Origin: Burkholderia sp. PAMC 26561
Lineage (GTDB): Bacteria > Pseudomonadota > Gammaproteobacteria > Burkholderiales > Burkholderiaceae
DNA: 64,000 nucleotides
Assembly (NCBI RefSeq): GCF_001557535.2
Contig: NZ_CP014306.1
Coordinates: 496,001-560,000 of the forward strand
Reading direction: 5' to 3'
Shown here piece by piece: positions 9,527-18,349 of the stretch. The notes under the pieces were generated by a model that had not been told where the DNA came from, made no database searches, and saw only the letters and a program-made list of their open reading frames with translations. The position numbers and the translations under genes were made by a program. The first letter of the stretch is position 1. The number at the start of each line of letters is the position of its first letter.

Positions 9527-9820
9527 TCATTTGCATCGGTCATAGTTAGACGGGGCAAGTGCATCTTGAGCCAAATCCAAGAGTGTGAGAATTCCCTTAA
9601 GGCGCATGCGTTGAGCCGGAACAAGCTCGTATGTATCGGCCAAGTTTCGAATTCGTTCGCGCCAGTAGTCGGGGTTGAGATTGATATAACGGCCGCCTTC
9701 GGCCTGCACGACGGCATATCGAACCACAGCGTCCAGGTGCCTGAGTTCTGCATCAGCGAACATTGACGGATGGCGTTTCGGTTGATTCAGGACCAACTGA
9801 CGTTTAATAAGGCCCCTCAT
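9527..9820 (-). CDS. Hypothetical 97-aa protein
   Basis: Probable small gene of unknown function. The ATG at 9820 is preceded by AGAGGTAGTGCT, a good ribosome-binding site, which favours this start over upstream in-frame starts. The protein begins MRGLIKRQLVLNQPKRH and has a compact, mostly helical composition without signal peptide or membrane segment; the middle reads YAVVQAEGGRYINLNPDYWR and the end is helical (MRLKGILTLLDLAQ). The amino-acid usage is that of a real protein. It stands alone between two gene-poor stretches, downstream of no obvious promoter partner. I do not recognise a family. Confidence 0.6.
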   Translation of the reverse strand: MRGLIKRQLVLNQPKRHPSMFADAELRHLDAVVRYAVVQAEGGRYINLNPDYWRERIRNLADTYELVPAQRMRLKGILTLLDLAQDALAPSNYDRCK

Positions 9821-10529
9821 AGCACTACCTCTGGCCACCGGATCGTCGCGGGCAATGCATGCGTGACCCAACTGACGCGATGCGATTGTTCGTGCTCGTC
9901 AGTACGTCTAACTCGGTCTGCAGTCCTATTGAAATATCTTAAAAAATTTTTGTATGAATACGATTGCGTCCTACTCATGGTGACTGCTTGATGAAACCGA
10001 CACGAGGCGACGACGATACGTTCAAATAGGGCAATGCATGAAGCGGAGGCAGAAACATGATTTGTGCGCATTGGAAGAAAGATTCATTGGTGACAATCCA
10101 TCTTCTCGGCTTGGCGGCAATGTCAAGGCGACGACGGCGCGCTTAACCTGCAATGGCCTGCGGCACTCGCGTCTTTGGATTGAATCACTCATCGCCGACC
10201 GCGGCCGTCGTCGTTTTTTTCTCGTCGCTCATTGCCCACCCTTTCAAGAGGGCAATCGGATTGCATGCCGCGACCGTGCATAGTCCGCGATTTTTTTAGA
10301 TGTACGCCAGTGCGCCATGTATTCTGGAAGCGGAGTATCGCGTGCAGACGTCCAATTGCGCATCCGCCTGTGCCAACGTCGAGGGCGGCTTTCTTAACAC
10401 CCACCCGGATACTTCGAGAGCAAATGTCGATAGCGCGTCAAAGCTGGCCTTAGCGGTTCAGAGATTTGGATGCGGCTGCTGGGGCAATCGAGCGCCCCTT
10501 TGCACCTTGCGTGGTTTGAAAGAGGCGAC

Positions 10530-10550
10530 ACCCTGATCGCCGTACAGGGT
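10530..10550. repeat. Palindromic site, ACCCTG-N9-CAGGGT
   Basis: Inverted repeat ACCCTG (10530-10535) and CAGGGT (10545-10550), with GCCGTA in the centre. It resembles the site 200 bp further right in arms and central sequence. Confidence 0.6.
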
Positions 10551-10726
10551 CTTTCTCACAAAGACGCTATAAAACGTATCTCTTTGCAGCACCCGACCGG
10601 TCAAAACAGATGGCGGACGCCCCGGAATGCCCGAAAAACGTTTTCCAGATTTTTTATTTTGTTATCCGAGGTGTTTTTCGAATCTTCTTATTTATAATCA
10701 AAAACTTAGAAAAAATAACATGTCGC

Positions 10727-10753
10727 GAGACCCTGAGTGCCGATCAGGGTCTC
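10727..10753. repeat. Perfect 10-bp inverted repeat
   Basis: GAGACCCTGA (10727-10736) and TCAGGGTCTC (10744-10753) around a 7-nt centre GTGCCGA. No T-tract follows on either side, so an operator, protein-binding site or RNA hairpin is more likely than a terminator. Confidence 0.75.
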
Positions 10754-11195
10754 CTGAAACCCAGATCACCATACGCGTCGCCCGTCCGGTCAAGCCGCTA
10801 CCTCAACCTCATTTGCCAATACTGTGGTGCGCCCGCAGTATTGGCTAGCTTCGGAAGCCAGAGCTATCAGTATCGCGAAGACTGCGACACGCTGTAGCTC
10901 TGTGAGCCCTGTCAAGCGTGGATTGGAGCTTCTGCACTATTCACCAACTTGTTGCCGGCTGAAATCGTCAGGCGAGCAGTCGTCGTGATTTTTTAGTTTG
11001 TGCTCACCGCGAAAACGCGCCTGCTCCAGTTGGACAGCGCACATTCGGAAGAGAACAGCCGGAACCGACTTTCACAGAGGCACCGTCGCCTAAAGGACAT
11101 TATCTCCCGGGCGGGACAGAGATTATTTGAGATCTGACAGTATTTCGTAATGTTTCTCTCGGAAAGGGATATGTTTTTCCATAGCTTTCTCAATT

Positions 11196-11220
11196 ACCCC
11201 TTATATGCCGTATGAGGGGT
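11196..11220. repeat. Palindromic site with C/G-run arms
   Basis: Inverted repeat ACCCCTTATA / TATGAGGGGT (9 of 10 positions pair) around TGCCG. It shares the TTATAnGCCGTAT core with sites at 12614, 15191 and 15515. Confidence 0.7.
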
Positions 11221-12613
11221 CTCGGGAAACGCAGACCATCGATTGGCGAAGGAACGCGAGGCGTGAGATTCGTCCAGCTTTGGCTAGCGTGCACACAAGG
11301 TTGTGAATTGCACACCGGGCGTGATTGTGCCCGAGACAGCGGATACGAATGCCGGGCGCCGATTGTCTCGTGCGGAGAGCTTCACGCGCGATCGGCTCAG
11401 ATCTATTTCTTCGGGGCTTGCTTTAGTGTTCGGTGCTCGCGAACGCGCTAGGAAGATATCGAGAGAACCGCACATTCTGTAACTGGCGGGCAAACCAACG
11501 AAGCGCAGGAGGCCGCCCGTGCCGAACAAGGTATGGGAGGTGTAAGCGCGCGGGATTGTCCAGATGAACGAATGAGCGAATCCGAGGTTGCTTTATCGTC
11601 AATCTCACGACCGCCTCGCCTCCAATTAAGTATGCGGGCTTTGGAAATGATGACCGGAACCGGTACGTGGGGTTCAAGTGGTGCGACGTTTTAAGCGTGT
11701 CGTGTCCAGACCGCACCAGGCAAGAAAACCGGTAAATTTCTATAATAATCAAATATTTATTAGTTTTTCATGCGCAATCTGACCACATCATGATGTGTTC
11801 CAAAGTTTGCAAACGGTTCACCTACGCATCTAGGCCATCATAGCGCGTGAAATTGCGTAGATAGCTGAGGATTCAACTAAAGGCGCTTTTGTGAATGTTT
11901 CAAAGGGGAACTCTTTGCGAAGCCGGTGCTAGGCGTGAGGATATATTCCGAGATTTACGGCGCCGGCATTGCGCAAACGGCGGCGCGCATTTCCCTGTCG
12001 TCAGACGTTCGAGATAGCCGATCAAGAATGAACGGCGCGTCAACAGCGGCAATTACATGCGGGTCAAGTCAAGGAGCTACCAATCCCAGTGGGCACCAAA
12101 TTTCATCGCACCTTGTGTAGGCTCCTGGCCCGACCTTTTGCGAATCCCTTGTTGAGCGCAAGCTCAGCGGCACGCCATATTTTGCGCAAAACTCGTCCGC
12201 GTCGCTTCTCGGCTAGAAACGAAGCGAAGATGAGAACCTCGGTTAGTGACTGGACAACCGGCGAGCCAGCCCCAGGTTACAAGCGCTTGCAGTGCACAGT
12301 GCGCATGCCGCGATGGAGATTGGCTTCCCGAGTTGAGATTGGATATGCTTCGGGTTCGACTGGCACGCCCGCACTGCTTGACAAATATGAGTGAGAGGGC
12401 ACGGTACGGGCCATCTCTGGAAGTTTTTATATGCTGGCTAACGAACGCGGCGCGTTTCATTTGAAAGGCCGGTGTCAACCATCGTCAGCGGACAGTTATC
12501 GAGCAGTGGGCACCTCTGCAGGACAAAGATCTACAGATTTCTCAAACTAGCCCCCTTTTTAACGAGCGATTTCTTAATTAAAACAATAAATTGCGGCGAC
12601 GCCTATTTTCGAC

Positions 12614-12632
12614 GGTTATACGCCGTGCGGGG
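12614..12632. repeat. TTATACGCCGT-type half palindrome with G-run
   Basis: GGTTATACGCCGTGCGGGG at 12614-12632 matches the inverse of the site at 15194-15218 over GGTTATACGCCGT and again in the flanking G-run, but its right arm has diverged. Confidence 0.5.
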
Positions 12633-12830
12633 GGCAGCTTCAATCTACCCAAATTACGCGCGTCTGCCGCACTGGAAACGTAATCAAGTTAAATAAGCAC
12701 GTCACGTGAAGCCAACTACGCGGCCACAGCCCTATCGGCAGTATCGACAAACAGGATGCACACAAGCCAATCAGCCAATCTTGCTTCCTCTTGTTTACAA
12801 GCATCGACTCAAGCCTTCGCACGCCAAGAT

Positions 12831-12857
12831 GGGGGTAATCATGAGGTATAAGGGGGC
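12831..12857. repeat. GTATAA-G-run site, diverged copy
   Basis: GGGGGTAATC at 12831-12840, then GGTATAAGGGGGC at 12845-12857, has the same layout (G-run, AT-rich dyad, GTATAA, G-run) as the inverse of the site at 15194-15218. It is the weakest member of the family. Confidence 0.35.
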
Positions 12858-13280
12858 TGAAAATTGGGCTCGTAGGACTGCGCAGATCGTCCGCCTTCGG
12901 TATGCGGAAATGCCAAAATTGTCGGTTCGAGTGGAAAGGCATATGGTTTTTGCGAGCTTTGCAAACTAAGACACGTCGTCGGAACTCTATACTCTGTGAA
13001 TCCCCGCGCTGACGCGCATCGAACTCCGGCGAAGCTTTTACGTCTCGTCGCTCGTATTTTAAGCAATCTTTTAGATGGTATCGACTGAAGCTGCCAGCGA
13101 CTAGCCGACAGCGGAAGTGTGCTCGTCGCGACGATCCTGCAATCGTCGCTCCGAAGATTGATCTCTTGTAATTGGCCAGCCCCCTCAGCATTTTTTCCGC
13201 GCTGTTTAATTTGTAGCGCTAACCCCGCGGGAGAACTCCCGTTGGGGAGAATGCTCGCATTTCCGAAGAGGTTTAACGTA

Positions 13281-13736
13281 ATGAAGCTTGTTCCAGTGAC
13301 GATCCGATATTCATGCGGCACTATCATCAATGACCGCGTTTCGCTGGATCCAGCGACCCACGAGGTGCATTTCAGCTCCCGCCTGACAGTAATCTTTTTA
13401 GAAATGGCGAAAACCGAGGATGCACCCATGATCTCGATCAATTTGAACGGGCGCAATCTCCCAGTGGTCCATGGCAGCGATGGGGAACTCACCCTCGGTT
13501 CCGAGAGCGATCCAATGCGCGTCGGTGCACTTCGATCAATCTTCCAGCCTAATAGAAGACAGCGGCACGCGAACGGCCACTTGGCTCATCTCCTTAGCAT
13601 CGCATCGTTCGCGGGGGCATGCTGGAGCGCGTCTTCCGTCACGACTTGGAATCTTACCGCCGCTGCAGACGTGGCAAGTTTTTTGGTCTGCGCCAGTCTC
13701 CTTGGCATCGTAGGTTTGTACTGCAAAATGGATTAA
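13281..13736 (+). CDS. Hypothetical membrane-anchored protein, 151 aa
   Basis: Likely real gene of unknown function. The ATG at 13281 has AGAGG nine nt upstream, and a strong intrinsic terminator follows 160 bp after the stop. The first about 95 residues look soluble, beginning MKLVPVTIRYSCGTIINDRV with strand-rich sequence. Two hydrophobic helices occupy about 100-120 (LLSIASFAGACWSASS) and 128-148 (ASFLVCASLLGIVGLYC), giving a C-terminal hairpin anchor with an N-terminal domain probably facing the cytoplasm. An upstream extension of the frame is open but lacks a ribosome-binding site. It is a single-gene unit in the gene-poor region and matches no family I know. Confidence 0.6.
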   Translation: MKLVPVTIRYSCGTIINDRVSLDPATHEVHFSSRLTVIFLEMAKTEDAPMISINLNGRNLPVVHGSDGELTLGSESDPMRVGALRSIFQPNRRQRHANGHLAHLLSIASFAGACWSASSVTTWNLTAAADVASFLVCASLLGIVGLYCKMD

Positions 13737-13895
13737 CGAGCATTCCACTTGCGATGAACGCTATCGCACCCTCCTAACGGCTAATGCTGGTAAAGATCTG
13801 ACAATGACCAGTAGGATCGATTAGAGCCATCGAAGTCAACCGCGTCCTGATAAGTCGCACCCGACTTTGCTTTCGCAATGTTGACGCTACAACGC

Positions 13896-13923
13896 ACCGC
13901 GCCCATCAGGGCGCGGTTTTTTT
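13896..13923 (+). terminator. Strong rho-independent terminator
   Basis: Perfect 9-bp stem ACCGCGCCC (13896-13904) / GGGCGCGGT (13909-13917) with a 4-nt loop ATCA, followed by a run of seven T. It ends the transcript of the 151-aa gene. The rest of 13737-14111 shows nothing else. Confidence 0.93.
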
Positions 13924-14111
13924 AACGAAGGACGACCCGGATGCAAACCAGCAAAGCCGCTTCAAGCGTTGCAACCCGCCATGGCAGCATGTCGCCCAGT
14001 TTCGCCTTAGCAGACTAGACTAGAGAACGATTACTAGTGGACGGGGATCGTGTACCAAGGTGTACAAACGCGCGCTTTCGGCGCGAGTACAACGGTTCAC
14101 CAGGTGAAGTT

Positions 14112-14745
14112 TCAGCCTCCGCCCTGAGAGCGGGAGGAGTTCAACTCATCGATCTGGGCCTTCGAGAAATTCGACATGTATTGCGCGAGCTCCGCTTTCG
14201 AAAACAATTCAGTGACATCTCTTTTGTCGCGCCTCCTCTTTATGATTTGCCTGATGGCTGCTTCAATCTCTTTCCGGTAGAGCAACGCCACGATCATATG
14301 ACTGCATTCAATCTTCAAAAACCTATTTTGATACCCTGGTCGTACGTGTATTTTGACCTTCTCGCGCCATGTACTGCGAGAAAGATCTAGCTCATGTAAT
14401 ACGGTCTTTGCAGGTCTTATTGCACTGCAACGCTCTGTGTTTCGCGCATTCGATTTGAGTTGCAACATCCCGATTTCGTTCTGAATCGCAATGAGTCTTG
14501 CCCCGACCGCAGGGGTCAACGTATCGCCCATAAACAATCGTCTAACCTCGTCAGGCAGCTTATCTATCGACATCGCTCGGCTGACGGTAGTCCTCGGCAC
14601 CTTAAGCCCTTTAGCACCATCGGTTATGGTGCGCCACTCTCCGCGTGCCTGTCCGGCTTTTAAAGCCTTTGCGATATCGAGCGAGTCGTTTCCGGATTTC
14701 GATATTGGGCTGCAAGGAAATTTGTCTATTAATGGTGTTGCTCAT
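14112..14745 (-). pseudogene. ParB-like HTH protein remnant, frameshifted at N-terminus
   Basis: The minus-strand frame ending at 14112 is open back to 14741 and reads ...ALKAGQARGEWRTITDGAKG, then LKVPRTTVSRAMSIDKLPDE, then VRRLFMGDTLTPAVGARLI. This matches the central KorB/ParB HTH of plasmid and chromosome partition proteins, including the characteristic VSR...LPDEVR segment. No ATG, GTG or TTG exists in this frame upstream of the HTH; the first is GTG at 14600, inside it. In another frame an ATG at 14745 gives MSNTINRQISLQPNIEI, so a frameshift around 14690-14710 probably separates the true N-terminus from the HTH. The ParB NTPase/CTP-binding domain is absent altogether. Best read as a decayed or very short ParB-like DNA-binding gene from a plasmid or phage. 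Confidence 0.55.
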
Positions 14746-14992
14746 GTTGGTTGGAATCATTCCGGTGCCAATCCGGGTCTTTGGTTGACACGCTTGCAGC
14801 GCGGCTATCGCGACAGCAGGACGTCGATCGTTTGAGATAGTGGCTTAAGAACGTGCCCTAGCAATGATCGTGGGTAACCCTTCTCGTTTGTGTGCGACAT
14901 AAGCCGTCCGGAGTTTCCTGGACATCCCCAGCCACGCGTCATGATAAGTCAACGCCTTGCACTTTGGCTGGGCGACTTACCGGAGAATGCCA

Positions 14993-15133
14993 ATGATCCC
15001 GATCGAGTACATTCGCGCAGCATAGCAATACCGCGCTGAGTTGAAAGTCGAACTGACAGCCGCAGCTTTACTTGGTCTGATCATCAGCTACCACGCCATG
15101 ACCAGTCCTTTGCTTAATTGGTTGGCTCCGTAG
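14993..15133 (+). pseudogene. Short ORF interrupted by an amber codon
   Basis: ATG at 14993, preceded by CGGAGA, opens a frame MIPIEYIRAA, TAG at 15023-15025, then QYRAELKVELTAAALLGLII and SYHAMTSPLLNWLAP to a second TAG at 15131. The second part carries one hydrophobic segment. It may be a broken 46-codon membrane peptide; chance is not excluded. Confidence 0.25.
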
Positions 15134-15190
15134 CGCCACAACATTTCGCGCGCCCCTATCAAGTGCTATTGCCTATTTCCTGCAGATTTC

Positions 15191-15287
15191 GCCCCCCCTT
15201 ATACGGCGTATAACCCCCCGGAACTACCTCAATTAATGTAACCCTCTGAAAACAAAAGAATTCGAGAGAGAAAGCCGGGGGGGGTTA
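15191..15287. repeat. Nested palindrome with C/G-runs
   Basis: A 15-bp dyad TTATACGGCGTATAA (15199-15213, one central base) lies between C-runs on both sides. The right C-run TAACCCCCCGG (15211-15221) is then inverted 53 bp on as CCGGGGGGGGTTA (15275-15287). The dyad is the best-formed member of the recurring motif family. Confidence 0.75.
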
Positions 15288-15514
15288 CAAACGGTCCAAA
15301 AACAGTCCAGCACTGCCGCAGAACAGAATTTTTGGTCTCCGCGATCGTGGTCGCTGCTGCATAGAGGAAGAGGTTTCAACGAGGGCGAAGGAGATACAGT
15401 TCTCGTTTTACCAACGCGAGAAACTTACGAGTTAGTAATCAGTTAATTCACTCGGAGAAAACAGATCCAAAACGCTAACTAACACAAGCCATCGGGGCGT
15501 TCTAACCGAAGAAG

Positions 15515-15534
15515 GCCCCTATAGGCCGTATAAC
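15515..15534. repeat. Diverged copy of the TTATACG palindrome
   Basis: GCCCCTATAGGCCGTATAAC, whose inverse has GTTATACGGCCTATAGGGGC. It shares the GTATAAC arm and flanking C-run with the site 300 bp to the left, and is followed after 4 nt by seven T. Confidence 0.6.
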
Positions 15535-16531
15535 CTGTTTTTTTCGCGATCACAATTTTTATCATCATGATTTTTAATCAGAATTTACATTTTTTGGCTA
15601 ATTCTGTTCCTCTGAACGGCATGCACATTCAACGGGATTCGCGATGGCCGCCGCCCAACCAGAGGCGGGTTTCTTTACTTCGAGCAACTCGGAGACAGCA
15701 GGCAGCGAACTGCGGTGCGATCTCCAAGACGTCGAGACTCAGGCGGCACATCCGATTATCGGCAAGATGGCTAAAAACTTGAGTTCCTTTTTGACCTCAT
15801 GAACTGAACGCCAAAGGACATGCGACAAGGCACAGGAAACGACCTGACGTAGTCTTGCATCAACTTTGTGCACTTTTTTCGACTTTGCATTCGTGCGGCC
15901 CATATCTTGGATCAGGGTTCCAGATAAATTGGTGGGTATCACTGTCGCCTTGCTGCACACTCGCTTGTCGCTTAGCGGGATAACTGCCTCGACTGCAAAG
16001 TCACGTTGTACCATCGATTTATTGCAAAAGCTGGCCGCGTGTCCACCGACAAGTGGGCGTTATAGTGATTAACTCAATTCTTTCAAACACTTTTCGCCAG
16101 GATCTATTTGATTTTTAATCGGACTTTTTGGTTTTGGAGAATAAATATTAGTGGAACACCGCGCACACCGCGGAGGCCAAATTTTAAAAGCCTCACCTTA
16201 TCCGGGGTGGCAAGCATACGGGGGCACAACTTTGTGGACAGTGACATCAGAGAAAGGTAAAGCAACAGCGTCTTGCCCATGTCCGGCGCGACCTGCTGCG
16301 GTCGACCTGAAGCAGGTGAAAGCGTCATAAGTCCCCGTCGCGACAAGTTTATCATCGTCGATACCCGTCACGCGCGTCCCCCATGCCCGGGACCGTGAGA
16401 ATAAAAGCGGCCACTTGTGCAATTTCGTCCGTTAATCACCGCAAGTGGCTGCGTCATTCATATTCGTACAACCAGGGCCTCATGCCAAGATTCCGCCAAC
16501 GCTGCGGCATCGAGAAAAGTAAGGCGCGTAA

Positions 16532-16570
16532 GGTGAACCTAGCCGTTTTCTGCTAGGTAGACGGCTCACC
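16532..16570 (-). other. Hairpin at the 3' end of a small operon
   Basis: CCTAGC / GCTAGG stem (16538-16543 and 16552-16557) inside outer arms GGTGA / TCACC (16532-16536 and 16566-16570). It overlaps the stop of the 76-aa gene. It may end or stabilise that transcript; there is no long T-tract. Confidence 0.4.
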
Positions 16571-16796
16571 AATAACGTAAAAAGATCATGAGTTTTAGCA
16601 ACAAGCGAAGGAAGAGGAGCGTTGGTCGCCCTAGGCCAATTGCAAGATACACGCCGCTCAACGAAATCAACATGAGCCAAACAGTAAAATCGCTCTTGGG
16701 GAAGAAACCCACGTCAACGGCGAAAATCAAATAGCACACCACCGCGAAAATCGCTCGACGAAACATCCAATTCAGCCCTTTAAATTTACTGTACAT
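16566..16796 (-). CDS. Small membrane protein, second gene of a pair
   Basis: 76 aa. Basic N-terminus MYSKFKGLNWMFRR, then hydrophobic helices at about 14-30 (AIFAVVCYLIFAVDVGFF) and 37-54 (VWLMLISLSGVYLAIGLG), and a third hydrophobic, arginine-containing segment at the end (LLFLRLLLKLMIFLRYW). The ATG at 16796 lies after GGGGACGACA and overlaps the end of the upstream small gene by 11 nt, which suggests translational coupling. Layout and size resemble accessory membrane proteins of phages or conjugative elements, but I do not recognise a family and no lysis or transfer gene is beside it. Confidence 0.55.
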   Translation of the reverse strand: MYSKFKGLNWMFRRAIFAVVCYLIFAVDVGFFPKSDFTVWLMLISLSGVYLAIGLGRPTLLFLRLLLKLMIFLRYW

Positions 16797-16968
16797 TGTC
16801 GTCCCCGCCCTTACGGCCCACGACCGCCGCACGCCAGAACAAAACGATAGATTCGGATGCTGAGAAACTCGCTGCAATAAGAATCCAGAATTGAATGCCG
16901 CGAGTCCAGTCAAGCTCGCGAAGGCTTGTTAGTAACGTCATAGTATTGCTCCAATCGATAGTTGACAT
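16786..16968 (-). CDS. Small membrane protein, first gene of a pair
   Basis: 60 aa with one predicted transmembrane helix (about residues 26-48, IQFWILIAASFSASESIVLF) and a charged tail GRKGGDDNVQ. The ATG at 16968 follows a near-ideal TAGGAG seven nt upstream, the best translation signal in this gene-poor region. The stop lies inside the following 76-aa gene. The pair is therefore probably a real two-gene unit, although the function is unknown. Confidence 0.55.
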   Translation of the reverse strand: MSTIDWSNTMTLLTSLRELDWTRGIQFWILIAASFSASESIVLFWRAAVVGRKGGDDNVQ

Positions 16969-18349
16969 CGGGTGCTCCTATAGCAGACCCGATATCTTCA
17001 TCGTCGCAGACCACGGCGAAAGTCAAGGCTGGCACAAGTGCGGTATAAAGCCACCGCTTTACATCCCGATTAGTCGACGCGTGATCGCAGATCGCGAAAA
17101 TTCATGCGTATTGGTAAATCAGCGTATCAAACAAATAGGATAACTAAGGTATTTAGATAATTACGAATTTACCTCGCAGCTCAGACAGCTCTGAGAGATA
17201 AGAATCATCTTAACCGTGGGCAATTTTGGTGGAACGGGAGACGGCAATTCAGCACGAAGAAGGGCACCGCCTTTTAGATTCAACGACACCGCCCTCCTTT
17301 GTTTTGCATAACGAAATTTCTGATAAAACCAGAGTTCGTGTGAATTTCGTTCAGGTTAGCGAAGATGCAATACACCACTTGACGTCTATTATCTCAGCAA
17401 CATCCCGCGCGACGCAAAAAGATGAAGTGGGCACGGAGTTCTATCACTAGCGGGCCCTCGCAGCAAGCGCTGCGTTAGTAGCATTAGAAAGGAGACGTAT
17501 TAATACATATAGCCGTGATGCTCTGACGGGGACATTCTAAGTGGACGACAGGCTACCTCGAAACTATTCCTCCACATCTTCGAAAATTTGAAAGCATATA
17601 TGTATCTCGTCGACCACTGCAGGGCAGTGTTGATGATCGAGGGTCACCCATCTCCACCGGCTGGGGTGGCCTCTGGACTCAACGCAAGATGCAGTCCAAC
17701 ACTGAACCGGTCATTAAGTGATAGGTGACAATTACAGCGAGCGCCAATAACATAAGTAGTTCAAGCGCGAGCTTACGGCGAAGGCGATATGCGGCACGTA
17801 CGTACTCGAAGGGCGACATAGGTTTTCCATCCGGTTGTTTTCGCTCACCATATGGAGAGCCGACTAATGATGTCGCGTCCAGTATGAAGTCAAATATTTA
17901 GAGGCTGCGCATACCAACGTCTCGAGAAACTAGGTCGTAGCCCTGACACTTTGCGGAGATCCTTGCCAGATCCCGGAGCTAAGATGCTGTCGAGTGCCTT
18001 TTACGGTAGCTTCCTTTAAATCCTCCACGAAAATAAATCTCCGGCGCTTTAGCGTTGAGTAGTGACCTATCAATCTGGACTACATAGTGTCTACTATATC
18101 CTCAGGTCCACAGTCGAACTCCGATGACTTTTTGATGAAGGACTTTACTAACGCGAGCGAACCGATGGACGGCGGCTGCGTCGAAAAGAAGGTTGCATGT
18201 CCCCGACGATGCGGACTTTGTTGGAAAACGTCCTAAGTAACGTGCTAGGGCGCCTCACAGTAAAACAGAGGTGGATGGGATCTGAACAGACTCCCTAGCG
18301 GCTAAGCCTGCCGAGCCCGGATCTTATCGAAGTCGCATGCGGAGGTGGA
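16969..18349. other. Stretch with no supported protein gene
   Basis: About 1.4 kb up to the polysaccharide locus. One 74-codon frame (17226-17450 plus) has protein-like composition but only TTG/GTG starts and no ribosome-binding site. A candidate structured RNA is listed at 17625-17704. Confidence 0.45.
17625..17704 (+). ncRNA. Possible structured RNA (four-way junction)
   Basis: Closing stem CAGTGTTG (17625-17632) / CAACACTG (17697-17704) is perfect over 8 bp. Inside it three arms can be drawn: GATG..CATC with a GGGT/ACCC pairing, CCACC / GGTGG with a 6-nt loop, and GGACT / AGTCC with an inner GC-rich loop. The fold was drawn by eye only; no promoter or terminator is evident. The opposite strand would fold similarly. 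Confidence 0.3.

Larger units (their letters stand above)
9821..13280. other. 3.5-kb stretch with no supported protein gene
   Basis: AT-richer than the flanking DNA, with many short open frames on both strands, none convincing. It carries several palindromic sites listed separately (10530-10550, 10727-10753, 11196-11220, 12614-12632, 12831-12857) and a perfect 14-bp palindrome CACATCATGATGTG at 11784-11797. It may be decayed mobile DNA. Confidence 0.5.
15134..16565. other. Stretch with palindromes but no supported gene
   Basis: About 1.4 kb, AT-rich around 15540-15600. Open frames such as 15739-16014 and 16104-16422 (minus) lack ribosome-binding sites and family resemblance. Palindromic sites at 15191-15287 and 15515-15534 are listed separately. 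Confidence 0.45.

Noticed and set aside
12640..13191. 183-codon minus-strand frame in the gene-poor region
   Set aside because: No ribosome-binding site, no family resemblance, irregular composition; part lies over the start of the better supported 151-aa gene region.
17226..17450. 74-codon plus-strand frame
   Set aside because: Protein-like composition, but only TTG/GTG starts and no ribosome-binding site; not enough to call a gene.
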